From Saprospiraceae bacterium (GTDB lineage: Bacteria > Bacteroidota > Bacteroidia > Chitinophagales > Saprospiraceae): a stretch of DNA of 34,809 nt. The stretch is taken from assembly GCA_013360405.1 (NCBI GenBank), contig JABWBR010000055.1, positions 1-34,809 on the forward strand, given 5' to 3'. The position numbers were made by a program, and so were the translations under genes. This document shows, piece by piece, positions 15,952 through 22,099 of the stretch. The notes under the pieces were generated by a model. The model did not search any database and had not been told where the DNA came from. It saw only the letters and a list, made by a program, of their open reading frames with translations. The first letter of the stretch is position 1. The number at the start of each line of letters is the position of its first letter.

Positions 15952-16469
15952 GCTCCATCCCCCTCGGATTAAAAAGGACTGCCGCTATGGTGGTGTTGCG
16001 CCACGAGCGCCAGTTTTTGCTGATGAAGCGCAACAGGCCGCCGCACGTGGGCAAATACGTGCCGGTAGGCGGCAAGCTCGATCCGTTTGAGGATCCTTAT
16101 AGCGCCGCTATCCGCGAGACCTTTGAAGAGACGGGCTGGAAGGTGGATAAGCTCACGTATGCCGGGGTATTGGTCGAGACCTCCCCTGTCGACTACAATT
16201 GGCAGTGCCATATCTACCTGGCCGACGTGCCGCTCCTGCCACCGCCCCCCTGCGACGAAGGCGACCTGAGTTGGATCGCTTTTGACTATATCCCCACGAT
16301 TCCTACGCCGCCTACGGATTGGATTCTGTACCAATACCTGATGCGCCGCCAGCCTTTTGCATTTAATGCGATTTACGATGCTGAGCTCAATTTGACGGGG
16401 ATGTGGGAGGAGATAGAGGGAGTGCGGGTTTGGGGAGGGAGAGAGGGAGTGAGAGACAGGTCACTTTAG
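15948..16469 (+). CDS. Nudix hydrolase
   Basis: The 173-residue protein hydrolyses a nucleoside diphosphate linked to another moiety. The Nudix box is clear from Gly42 to Trp64, with GGKLDPFEDPYS and then RETFEETGW. It binds the catalytic divalent metal through its Glu residues. The sequence around it (RQFLLMKRNRPPHVGKYVPV) resembles the MutT/8-oxo-dGTP subgroup, but the substrate is not determined. Its start overlaps the pseudouridine synthase stop (ATGA), so the two share a transcript. The last ~20 residues (GVRVWGGREGVRDRSL) are encoded by GGGAGTG/GAGAGAG-type word repeat DNA and are probably not part of the fold. Confidence 0.93.
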   Translation: MSSIPLGLKRTAAMVVLRHERQFLLMKRNRPPHVGKYVPVGGKLDPFEDPYSAAIRETFEETGWKVDKLTYAGVLVETSPVDYNWQCHIYLADVPLLPPPPCDEGDLSWIAFDYIPTIPTPPTDWILYQYLMRRQPFAFNAIYDAELNLTGMWEEIEGVRVWGGREGVRDRSL

Positions 16470-16480
16470 CGGCTGAAAGT

Positions 16481-17746
16481 CTATAAGTCTGATAGTCTGA
16501 CAGTCTCAAATCCAATCCTCTCCAAATCCTGCCAAAAACCTGGGTATGACTTCTCCACCACGCCGGGATCGGCAATCCGGATGGGGGCGAGCAGGGCTAG
16601 CGGGGCGAAAGCCATGGCCATGCGGTGGTCTTCATAGGTGTGAAACAAGGGAGTGGTCGACAGATCCAGCAAACTGCCGTCAACCAGGTAATAATCGCGA
16701 TTGGGGTTGGGGGCAAGTGCGGGAGGTAATTTTGTGAAAATCACGCCAATCCTGGATAATTCTGCCTGCAAGGCCGCAACGCGGTCGGTTTCTTTAATAT
16801 GCAAGGTTTCCAGACCGGTAAAATAACCTGGCCTATCGGTAGCGCCGCAGACGACGGCCAGGGTCTGGGCGATATCGGGGCAATCGAGGAAATCCCAGTC
16901 GAGCACATCGATGGTTGGGATTTCGAGTTTTTGTAGCCGAATGCCCGTCTCGGTAAAAGTGGTACCTACCCCGAGGTCGAGCATGATGTCTTTAATTACC
17001 GAGTCGCCCTGTACGCTGTTGGCAAAGAGGCCTTCGAGGTGGAGGTCGCAGCTATCCGACAAAGCGGCGATGGCGTAATAATACGACGCCGCCGACCAAT
17101 CGGCCTCAACGGTAAACGGCCTGGGCACGTATGACTGCGGCGCCACGCGGATCACCCGGTCTTTCCAGGTGTGCTGTACGCCGAAATATTCCATCAAACG
17201 CAAAGTCATCAGGATATAGGGTCGCGACACCAGATTTCCTTCGAGGGTCAGTTCGAGGCCTTGGGGTAGCGTGGGCGCTATCATCAGCAGGGCGGAGATA
17301 AACTGGCTGCTGGTGTCGGCGGCGATAGACAAGCGGGCGGGGGCGTCGTCATATCGGGCTTCGCCGATGCGCAGGGGCGGGTAGCCTTCCTTGCCGAGGT
17401 AGTCGATCTGGGCGCCGAGTTGGCGCAGGGCGTCTACGAGTAATCCGATGGGCCGCTGCTGCATACGCTCGCTGCCGGTGAGGGTCTGCACGCCTGGCTG
17501 GAAGGCCAGGTAGGCGGTGAGGAAGCGAAAGGTAGTGCCGGCGTGGCCGGCGTCGCGGATGTCGCCGGTGCTTTGCAGCAGCGCATCGAGTAGTTGCGTA
17601 TCGCGGGCATCGGCCAGTCGGTGAATGGGGAAGGGCTTGTCGCACAATGCCCTGATGATCAAGGCTCTGTTGCTGATGCTTTTGGAGCCGGCCAGGGCGA
17701 TGTCGCCGGTGATGTGGCGCGTTGAAGCAGTCAGGGTGATGGTCAT
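16481..17746 (-). CDS. aroA: 3-phosphoshikimate 1-carboxyvinyltransferase (EPSP synthase)
   Basis: AroA condenses shikimate 3-phosphate with PEP in the cytoplasm, the sixth step towards chorismate and the aromatic amino acids. I start at the ATG at 17746 (421 residues): it gives the canonical MTITL... then LAGSKSISNRALI with Lys22, whereas the extra 24 residues of the longer frame are encoded by repeat words. Other hallmarks are LHIKETDRVAALQAEL and HTYEDHRMAMAFAPLAL. The final residues ETVRLSDL and the stop are encoded by a GTCAGACTATCAGACTTATAG-type word repeat, a sign that a repeat element formed the gene's end. It is preceded on the minus strand by a G/T-rich tandem repeat and a small hypothetical gene. 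Confidence 0.96.
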   Translation of the reverse strand: MTITLTASTRHITGDIALAGSKSISNRALIIRALCDKPFPIHRLADARDTQLLDALLQSTGDIRDAGHAGTTFRFLTAYLAFQPGVQTLTGSERMQQRPIGLLVDALRQLGAQIDYLGKEGYPPLRIGEARYDDAPARLSIAADTSSQFISALLMIAPTLPQGLELTLEGNLVSRPYILMTLRLMEYFGVQHTWKDRVIRVAPQSYVPRPFTVEADWSAASYYYAIAALSDSCDLHLEGLFANSVQGDSVIKDIMLDLGVGTTFTETGIRLQKLEIPTIDVLDWDFLDCPDIAQTLAVVCGATDRPGYFTGLETLHIKETDRVAALQAELSRIGVIFTKLPPALAPNPNRDYYLVDGSLLDLSTTPLFHTYEDHRMAMAFAPLALLAPIRIADPGVVEKSYPGFWQDLERIGFETVRLSDL

Positions 17747-17754
17747 AGCATCCT

Positions 17755-17850
17755 GGATTGGGAGTGTGGTAGTGTGGGAGTGTGGTAGTGTGGGAGTGGG
17801 TGAGATCACGGTTCCCACTCTCTCTCACTCCCACTCTCTCCCACTCCTAA
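17755..17850. repeat. Tandem-word inverted repeat upstream of aroA
   Basis: The tandem GGGAGTGTGGTAGTGT words (about 17759-17802) are complementary to the CACTCCCACTCTCTCCCACT words at about 17815-17850, giving a long imperfect hairpin. It fills the gap between the 69-residue gene and the aroA ATG, starting 13 bases before it. Confidence 0.7.
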
Positions 17851-17865
17851 CAAGGGCGTTCCCGG

Positions 17866-18075
17866 TTAATCGACCAGGTCGCGGTAATGCTTGGCCTGTT
17901 CGGCAGAAGATTGTCGGGATGGCAGCGCAAAATCCTGTTTATTGGCCTGCGACGCGTCGTCGTCGTCGTCGTCGAAACGTTCGAAACGCGTGACGACACC
18001 CAGGGCCTGCCACGATTGCAGTAATTGCAAAAAGGCTTCTTCTTTGCCTGGTTTTATTTCGATGCGGTATTGCAT
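17866..18075 (-). CDS. Small hypothetical protein with poly-Asp run
   Basis: This 69-residue protein (MQYRIEIKPGKEEAFLQLL, then SWQALGVVTRFERF, then DDDDDD, then a hydrophilic tail ending SAEQAKHYRDLVD) is not recognised. The N-terminal half looks like a beta-strand followed by a helix, with some resemblance to small antitoxin-like proteins common in Bacteroidetes, but no toxin is next to it. The Asp run comes from a GTC/GAC trinucleotide repeat (about 17956-17974) that could change length by slippage. It lies between phoH (upstream on the minus strand) and aroA. That it is a real gene is supported mainly by its position and coding-like composition. Confidence 0.5.
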   Translation of the reverse strand: MQYRIEIKPGKEEAFLQLLQSWQALGVVTRFERFDDDDDDASQANKQDFALPSRQSSAEQAKHYRDLVD

Positions 18076-18098
18076 GATTATATTTTTAACTATGATGG

Positions 18099-18118
18099 AG
18101 ACGCAACATTTTGCGTCT
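18099..18118. repeat. Copy of the 20-bp palindromic repeat
   Basis: agacgcaacattttgcgtct differs from the copies at 3437 and 3477 by one base. The phoH TAG stop (18119-18121) is the base triplet immediately next to it and is part of the extended TAGAGACGC end of the repeat. Confidence 0.85.
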
Positions 18119-19108
18119 CTATTCTTCTTCGTCTTCGAGGGGCCCGTTTTTCTCGCGCAATTTGCGGTCGGCTGCTTCGTAGGCTTTGATAATCTCTTTT
18201 ACCAATCGGTGGCGAACTACGTCTTCTGCAGTGAGGTACACCGTGGCGATACCTTCGAGCCTTTTCAGCAGGTTAATAGCACGCTGGAGGCCTGATTTCT
18301 GGTGATAGGGCAGGTCTATTTGCGACAAGTCGCCCGTGATAATACATTTTGCCGAGGGGCCCAGGCGGGTCAGAAACATCTTAATCTGCATCGTCGAGCA
18401 GTTCTGTGCCTCGTCGAGGATAATAAAAGCGTTGTCGAGCGTACGTCCGCGCATATAAGCGAGCGGGGCGATTTCGATCACGCGGGTGGCCATAAACTGG
18501 GCCAGCTTTTCGGCGGGTATCATATCGTCGAGGGCGTCGTAGAGGGGGCGCAGGTAGGGGTCGATTTTTTCCTTCAGGTCGCCGGGCAAAAAGCCGAGGC
18601 TTTCGCCTGCTTCCACGGCGGGGCGGGTCAGGATAATCTTTTTCACCGTGCGGTTGCGCAGGGCCCTGATAGCGAGGGCTACTGCGGTATACGTTTTGCC
18701 GGTACCGGCGGGGCCGACGGCAAAGACGATATCGTTTTGCTCTGAAGCCGTGATCAGCTTTTTCTGGTTTTGCGTTTTAGCGCGGATAACCTTGCCATCT
18801 GCGCCGTGAACGAGCACCTTGCTATCGTCGCTGCTGACGTGTGTTTCGAAGGGATTATCGCCGTTGAGCAGGTCTTCCACCATCTGCACGGGCAATTCGG
18901 AATGCTCTTTGAGCAGTCTCACCATCGATTCAAACTTCGACTTGGCCTTTTGGGTATACTTTTTTTCACCGGCGAGTTTGATGCTATTGCCACGCGAGGT
19001 GATCGTGATTTCCGGGAAAGCTTTGCGCAACAGGTTGAGCTTGACGTTATTCTCACCGTACAGTTGCACGGGGTCGATGCCTTCCACATTCAAAATAATT
19101 TCGCTCAA
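18119..19108 (-). CDS. phoH: PhoH-like ATPase
   Basis: The 329-residue protein is a P-loop NTPase of the PhoH family, cytoplasmic proteins linked to RNA metabolism and ribosome maturation. Walker A is GPAGTGKT (132-139), Walker B is IILDEAQN (229-236), and an N-terminal segment (IDPVQLYGENNVKLNLL) precedes the ATPase core, as in typical members. No in-frame ATG lies upstream before a stop codon, and the next Met is at residue 62 inside the N-terminal domain, so translation should start at a TTG at 19108. The acidic C-terminus ends EDEEE. The stop codon belongs to a palindromic repeat. A dyad and a -7 element lie upstream. Confidence 0.94.
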   Translation of the reverse strand: MSEIILNVEGIDPVQLYGENNVKLNLLRKAFPEITITSRGNSIKLAGEKKYTQKAKSKFESMVRLLKEHSELPVQMVEDLLNGDNPFETHVSSDDSKVLVHGADGKVIRAKTQNQKKLITASEQNDIVFAVGPAGTGKTYTAVALAIRALRNRTVKKIILTRPAVEAGESLGFLPGDLKEKIDPYLRPLYDALDDMIPAEKLAQFMATRVIEIAPLAYMRGRTLDNAFIILDEAQNCSTMQIKMFLTRLGPSAKCIITGDLSQIDLPYHQKSGLQRAINLLKRLEGIATVYLTAEDVVRHRLVKEIIKAYEAADRKLREKNGPLEDEEE

Positions 19109-19210
19109 GCGTAAATTGGATTTTAATCAATAAAAAACGAACTATAAATACCAAAACCGGGGAAGATAGTTCAATTTGCCCCCCTGTTTTAGACGGGGAT
19201 TATTGAAAAG

Positions 19211-19233
19211 CAAAGTTAGCGAATATATCGCTA
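19211..19233 (-). promoter_or_regulatory. Candidate phoH -7 element overlapped by a dyad
   Basis: The minus strand reads TAACTTTG at 19211-19218, an exact TAnnTTTG match about 103 bases upstream of the phoH TTG. An inverted repeat, TAGCGA-ATATA-TCGCTA (19217-19233), overlaps its upstream edge and would cover the promoter spacer. No -33 TTG is seen. The dyad also lies upstream of the divergent gene at 19307. Confidence 0.35.
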
Positions 19234-19306
19234 CGCTGTCGTTTTTCGCAAAGGTTGATTTTTTGTAGTAAATTGCACACCGCTTTCACCAAACTACACG
19301 CGTTTT

Positions 19307-20083
19307 ATGGCAGTGGTTACGTTGACAACCGATTTTGGCAGGCAGGATCACTATCTGGCCCTGATCAAGGGCGCCATTTTGTGCAAAAACGAACGCCTCA
19401 ATCTGGTAGATATTACCCACGAAATCAACAACTACGATATCGTACACGCCGCATTGCTTTTTCGCAACGCCTGGCGGAGTTTCCCCAAAGGTACCATTCA
19501 CGTGGTGAGCGTGAATGATTTCAGTGAGGGAAAGGCCCGGTTTGTGGCCATCCGGCACGACGGGCATTATTTTATTGGTCCCGACAACGGCCTTTTTTCG
19601 CTGGTTTTCGAAGGCAACCCCCAGGATATTTACCAACTCGACTATACGGACCACCCCGCTTTTCCGCTCAAAGACGTCTACGCCACTGCCGTAGGGCATA
19701 TCGCCAACGAGTATCCTTTTAACGAGATCGGCACGCCGGTAGAGGAGATGGTCAAGCGCATTACATTTCAGCCTGTCACCGGGCATTCGCACATCAGGGG
19801 CGGCGTAATACATATTGATAAATACGACAATGTGATTATCAATATCACGCGTGATCTATTCGAAAGGGTAGGGCAGGAGCGCGCTTTTTCGCTGCATTTC
19901 AAACGTCACGAGCCCATACGCCGGCTGTCGCGCCATTACTTTGATGTGCCTGTAGGCGAAGTGTTGTGTTTTTTTAATTCGGCAGGATACCTGGAGATTG
20001 CCGTCAATATGGGCAAAGCCGCCACGCTGATGGGCCTGCGCCCGGAGGATGCGGTGCAGATCGATTTTTCATCGGGGGGTTGA
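19307..20083 (+). CDS. SAM hydroxide adenosyltransferase (DUF62)
   Basis: This 258-residue protein belongs to the DUF62 family, which converts S-adenosylmethionine plus hydroxide to adenosine and methionine and is structurally related to the fluorinase and chlorinase enzymes. Diagnostic segments are the N-terminal VVTLTTDFGRQDHYLALIKG, NLVDITHEI, IHVVSVND, the conserved FIGPDNGLFS, and GGVIHIDKYDNVIINI in the C-terminal domain. The length is normal. The ATG at 19307 is the only start that keeps the first strand. Nothing in the flanks suggests halogenation, so the hydrolase role is the default. It is divergent from phoH and followed by a word-repeat element. Confidence 0.93.
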   Translation: MAVVTLTTDFGRQDHYLALIKGAILCKNERLNLVDITHEINNYDIVHAALLFRNAWRSFPKGTIHVVSVNDFSEGKARFVAIRHDGHYFIGPDNGLFSLVFEGNPQDIYQLDYTDHPAFPLKDVYATAVGHIANEYPFNEIGTPVEEMVKRITFQPVTGHSHIRGGVIHIDKYDNVIINITRDLFERVGQERAFSLHFKRHEPIRRLSRHYFDVPVGEVLCFFNSAGYLEIAVNMGKAATLMGLRPEDAVQIDFSSGG

Positions 20084-20090
20084 GGTGGTT

Positions 20091-20195
20091 ATCCGTTCTC
20101 GGTTCTCTGTTATCCGTTCCTTAAATTTGCCGGCAAAACTTTAACAGAGAACTGACAACAGACAACAGAGAACTGACAACAGAGAACTGACAACT
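20091..20195. repeat. Word-repeat hairpin with -7 element in its loop
   Basis: The left arm (20091-20120, GTTATCCGTTCTCGGTTCTC words) is complementary to a right arm (20143-20194) made of three tandem ACAGAGAACTGACAAC-type units. The loop contains TAAATTTG (20122-20129), a -7 consensus match. The right arm ends one base before the next gene's ATG. It is the same family as 15121-15219. Confidence 0.7.
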
Positions 20196-20486
20196 ATGAT
20201 CAAACGCATTGTCAAATTAACATTTCGGGCGGAGGAATGCGAGCGGTTTTTGGAGATATTCGAGGAGAGCAGCCCGTTCATTCGCAATTTTGAGGGGTGT
20301 ACGCATCTCGAATTGTGGCGTGGGAAATTGGAGCGGCACGTATTTTTCACCTATAGTATATGGCGCGACGAAGAAGCTTTGGATGCGTATCGTCATTCTG
20401 ACCTATTCAAGACTACCTGGGCCAAAACCAAGGTATTATTTGCCGATACGCCGCATGCGTGGAGTGTGGAGGAAGTTAGCTATTAG
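20196..20486 (+). CDS. Antibiotic biosynthesis monooxygenase (ABM)-fold protein
   Basis: The 96-residue protein shows the ferredoxin-like ABM pattern: MIKRIVKLTFRAEECERFLE, then SSPFIRNFEGCTHLELWRG, VFFTYSIWRDEEALDAYRHS and a final VLFADTPHAWSVEEV. Members are small dimeric proteins that include quinol and heme monooxygenases, but many have no known activity, and nothing here fixes the substrate. The ATG begins one base after a word-repeat hairpin. It faces the outer-membrane barrel gene, with a perfect 24-bp inverted repeat between them. Confidence 0.85.
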   Translation: MIKRIVKLTFRAEECERFLEIFEESSPFIRNFEGCTHLELWRGKLERHVFFTYSIWRDEEALDAYRHSDLFKTTWAKTKVLFADTPHAWSVEEVSY

Positions 20487-20490
20487 CGGT

Positions 20491-20555
20491 CAGCAATCAG
20501 CAGTCGGCAGTCAGCTGCCAGCAACTGACTGCTGACTGCCGACTGCTGATTGCTG
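20491..20555. terminator. Perfect 24-bp inverted repeat between convergent genes
   Basis: The arm at 20491-20514 (CAGCAATCAGCAGTCGGCAG and four more bases) is exactly complementary to 20532-20555, with a 17-base loop. It lies 4 bases after the ABM-protein stop and 2 bases before the barrel protein's stop. The arms are built from CAGCAATCAGCAGTCGGCAGTCAG-like words. No T-tract follows, but such a stem could block transcription from both sides. Confidence 0.7.
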
Positions 20556-20557
20556 GA

Positions 20558-21154
20558 TTAGAACTTAACCCCGACACTCACCGAAAGCATATTATTCTTG
20601 CCGGCGGCGTCTTTGAAAAATTCGTTAAGACCTATCTCATAATTTGCATCAACTGTAAAGAAGAGGATATCCACGCCGAGGCCTACATTGGCGCCCATCG
20701 TAAATCGGTTGAGCGTTTCCACGTCGAAATTGTAGTTGGGGCGTTCTTTCACGCCGATCACATAAGCGGGCGTTACGCCGCCTTTCAGGTGTAGTCCGAT
20801 CAGGCCGCCCTGGCCGGTGATATTAATGCCGAGATTGACGGGAACGCGCACACTTTGGATCATCGTTTCCTCGCTGGGCTTGAGTTGTTGACCTTCGTCG
20901 ACCACGTCGGATACCAGTCGGGCGGTAAAGCTATAATAATGTACGCCGGGATTAAAGAAAACGAGCCCCTTGCCGGCCCTTATGTCAACGCCTACATTCC
21001 AGCCCGCGCGGGCTTCTGCAGAAATATCCTGTATTTTGGTATCGAGCGCCGAAATATTGACGCCTACTTTCGGGTTGATGCGCACTTGCGCCTGAAGAGG
21101 AGCAGAAAAGGTAACGGCCGCAGCCAGCATAATCAGCAAGAAGGATGTTTTCAT
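20558..21154 (-). CDS. Outer-membrane beta-barrel protein
   Basis: The 198-residue product has a signal peptide (MKTSFLLIMLAAAVTFSAP, cleaved after LQAQ) and then alternating amphipathic strands typical of small 8-stranded Bacteroidetes porin/OmpW-like barrels: VRINPKVGVNISALD, KGLVFFNPGVHYYSF, VRVPVNLGINITGQ, TMGANVGLGVDILFF, and a final aromatic strand NMLSVSVGVKF. It should sit in the outer membrane; ligand and role are unknown. Upstream on the same strand, a terminator hairpin separates it from the thioredoxin-fold gene, so it is likely transcribed alone. Confidence 0.85.
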   Translation of the reverse strand: MKTSFLLIMLAAAVTFSAPLQAQVRINPKVGVNISALDTKIQDISAEARAGWNVGVDIRAGKGLVFFNPGVHYYSFTARLVSDVVDEGQQLKPSEETMIQSVRVPVNLGINITGQGGLIGLHLKGGVTPAYVIGVKERPNYNFDVETLNRFTMGANVGLGVDILFFTVDANYEIGLNEFFKDAAGKNNMLSVSVGVKF

Positions 21155-21245
21155 AAAATTGGATTTGTTTGATGACCCCCCTATAACGACATGCCGAATG
21201 CGTTTTGGTGTAAATGAAAAACTAAAACTCCGTTAATACAGCGTT

Positions 21246-21296
21246 AAAAATAAAAAGGGCCAACTCTTCGCCGGGCTTGCCGGGAAAGATTTGGCC
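21246..21296 (-). terminator. Intrinsic terminator of the thioredoxin-fold gene
   Basis: GGCCAA (21258-21263) pairs with TTGGCC (21291-21296), with further inner pairing TCTT/AAGA and CCGG/CCGG. On the minus strand the stem is followed by CTTTTTATTTTT (plus-strand 21246-21257). It begins about 40 bases after the stop codon of the gene at 21337. Confidence 0.75.
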
Positions 21297-21336
21297 ACTT
21301 GATTCACACTAAAACCTTATTTTTTCTTCCTGCGCG

Positions 21337-21585
21337 TTATGCGCGGAGCAGTCGTTTGAGCTCTGCGATGCTGGGCACTTTGCCGTACACAAGGATTTGA
21401 TCGTCGATGGCCAGGGCGGGAATGGCCTGGACACCCTCTTTGATGATGGCGCCGATATCGGTGACATCTTCTATATCTATATCGATGCCTAATTCTTCCG
21501 CCGCCTTCTCCACGCCCTTACGCAACGCTCTGTCGGAAGAACTTCCCACACCAAATATTTTTACGTGTAAATTCATCATGAACAT
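21337..21585 (-). CDS. Small thioredoxin-fold protein lacking the CxxC motif
   Basis: This 82-residue protein has the outline of the small redox-active disulfide (thioredoxin/glutaredoxin-like) family: MNLHVKIFGVG at the start, ELGIDIDIEDVTD, the cis-Pro segment VQAIPALAIDDQILVYGKVPS and a helical tail. At the place of the usual Cys pair after IFGVG it has SSSDRAL, so both catalytic cysteines are replaced by serine or other residues, and there is no Cys anywhere in the protein. It cannot act as a dithiol oxidoreductase; a binding or structural role is more likely. The start may be either of two near-adjacent Met codons. Two dyads and a promoter element lie in the gap upstream. Confidence 0.8.
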   Translation of the reverse strand: MFMMNLHVKIFGVGSSSDRALRKGVEKAAEELGIDIDIEDVTDIGAIIKEGVQAIPALAIDDQILVYGKVPSIAELKRLLRA

Positions 21586-21668
21586 ATTGTAGCTGGCATA
21601 TCATTGCCATTGCTACAAATATGACAGGCTTTTTAAGAGATTCAAGTGACGGCAATCAGCCGGGAAAG

Positions 21669-21680
21669 TGATTTTTATCA
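21669..21680. promoter_or_regulatory. CRP/FNR-type dyad
   Basis: TGATTTTTATCA has the TGAT-N4-ATCA core of FNR-type sites. It is about 80 bases upstream of the plus-strand -7 element at 21750 and about 90 bases upstream of the minus-strand thioredoxin-fold gene. The regulator is inferred only from motif shape. Confidence 0.4.
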
Positions 21681-21691
21681 GGCGTACCCTG

Positions 21692-21705
21692 GTGACTAAA
21701 ATCAC
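21692..21705. promoter_or_regulatory. Second CRP/FNR-type dyad
   Basis: GTGACTAAAATCAC has the GTGA-N6-TCAC layout of CRP-family sites. Its centre is about 65 bases before the start predicted from the -7 element at 21750, close to an activating position, and 24 bases from the first dyad. Confidence 0.4.
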
Positions 21706-21749
21706 TGTTTTGTGTGACATTCCTCACTCCACAGGTCTGCCTGCCGGTA

Positions 21750-21757
21750 TACCTTTG
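21750..21757 (+). promoter_or_regulatory. Candidate -7 element of a short transcript
   Basis: TACCTTTG matches TAnnTTTG. The predicted start near 21763 coincides with the ATG of a 24-codon ORF (21761-21835). No TTG is present at -33, which would fit an activator-dependent promoter. Confidence 0.4.
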
Positions 21758-21759
21758 TA

Positions 21760-21913
21760 CATGAAAGGGAATTATAAAGAACAGGTAATATATCATGGTC
21801 AATTGGGTGTTCAATCTTTTGTGCCGGTGAGATGAAAGAGAATTTTGAAGTTAAGATTTTAAAAACCGGCATGAGCTGTCGCTCCGAACTTCTCGGGGCG
21901 ACAGTTTTTTTTT
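21760..21913 (+). ncRNA. Possible regulated short RNA or leader transcript
   Basis: Between the -7 element at 21750 and the terminator at 21876-21913 there is room for an RNA of about 150 bases. It contains a 24-codon ORF (21761-21835) whose stop overlaps the ATG of a 27-codon ORF (21832-21915) by 4 bases (ATGA). The second ORF reads into the terminator stem, so it may be a chance frame. Options are a small RNA, a leader peptide or a peptide pair. I recognise none of them. Confidence 0.35.
21876..21913 (+). terminator. Strong rho-independent terminator
   Basis: CTGTCGCTCCGA (21876-21887) pairs with TCGGGGCGACAG (21893-21904) over 12 bp with one G-T wobble and a 5-base loop. Nine Ts follow (21905-21913). 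There is no annotated gene immediately upstream on this strand. Confidence 0.9.
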
Positions 21914-22046
21914 GATGTTTGATGTTTAATGCTTAATGTTTAATTTCTGAAAATTAGTTAATTACATATTTTAATATTTTTATTATTAAAAAATAAATAC
22001 TCCGAAATAAAAATTCAACATCCAACATTCAACATCCAACATTAAA
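21914..22046. repeat. Word-repeat inverted pair upstream of the large surface-protein gene
   Basis: GATGTTTGATGTTTAATGCT and following words (21914-21943) are complementary to the TTCAACATCCAACATTCAAC words at 22014-22046. The 70-base middle is very A/T-rich. The right arm ends 9 bases before a TACTTTTG -7 element. Confidence 0.65.
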
Positions 22047-22054
22047 TTATATCC

Positions 22055-22062
22055 TACTTTTG
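22055..22062 (+). promoter_or_regulatory. Candidate -7 element of the large surface-protein gene
   Basis: TACTTTTG matches TAnnTTTG and lies 38 bases before the ATG at 22100. No -33 TTG is visible because that position is occupied by the word repeat. Confidence 0.4.
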
Positions 22063-22099
22063 CGATCGAAAAATTATTATCACCAAATGTACTCCCCTT

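Larger units (their letters stand above)
21586..22099. other. 514-base intergenic region with dyads, promoter and terminator
   Basis: No conserved gene was found here. From left to right it holds a TGATTTTTATCA dyad (21669-21680), a GTGA-N6-TCAC dyad (21692-21705), a TACCTTTG -7 element (21750-21757), two overlapping short ORFs (21761-21835 and 21832-21915), a strong terminator (21876-21913), a word-repeat inverted pair (21914-22046) and a TACTTTTG -7 element (22055-22062). The left part lies between divergently oriented transcription units. Confidence 0.7.

Noticed and set aside
3437-20555. The repeated palindromes and word repeats considered as a CRISPR array.
   Set aside because: Copies are dispersed, differ in word content, and lack regular unique spacers and cas genes.
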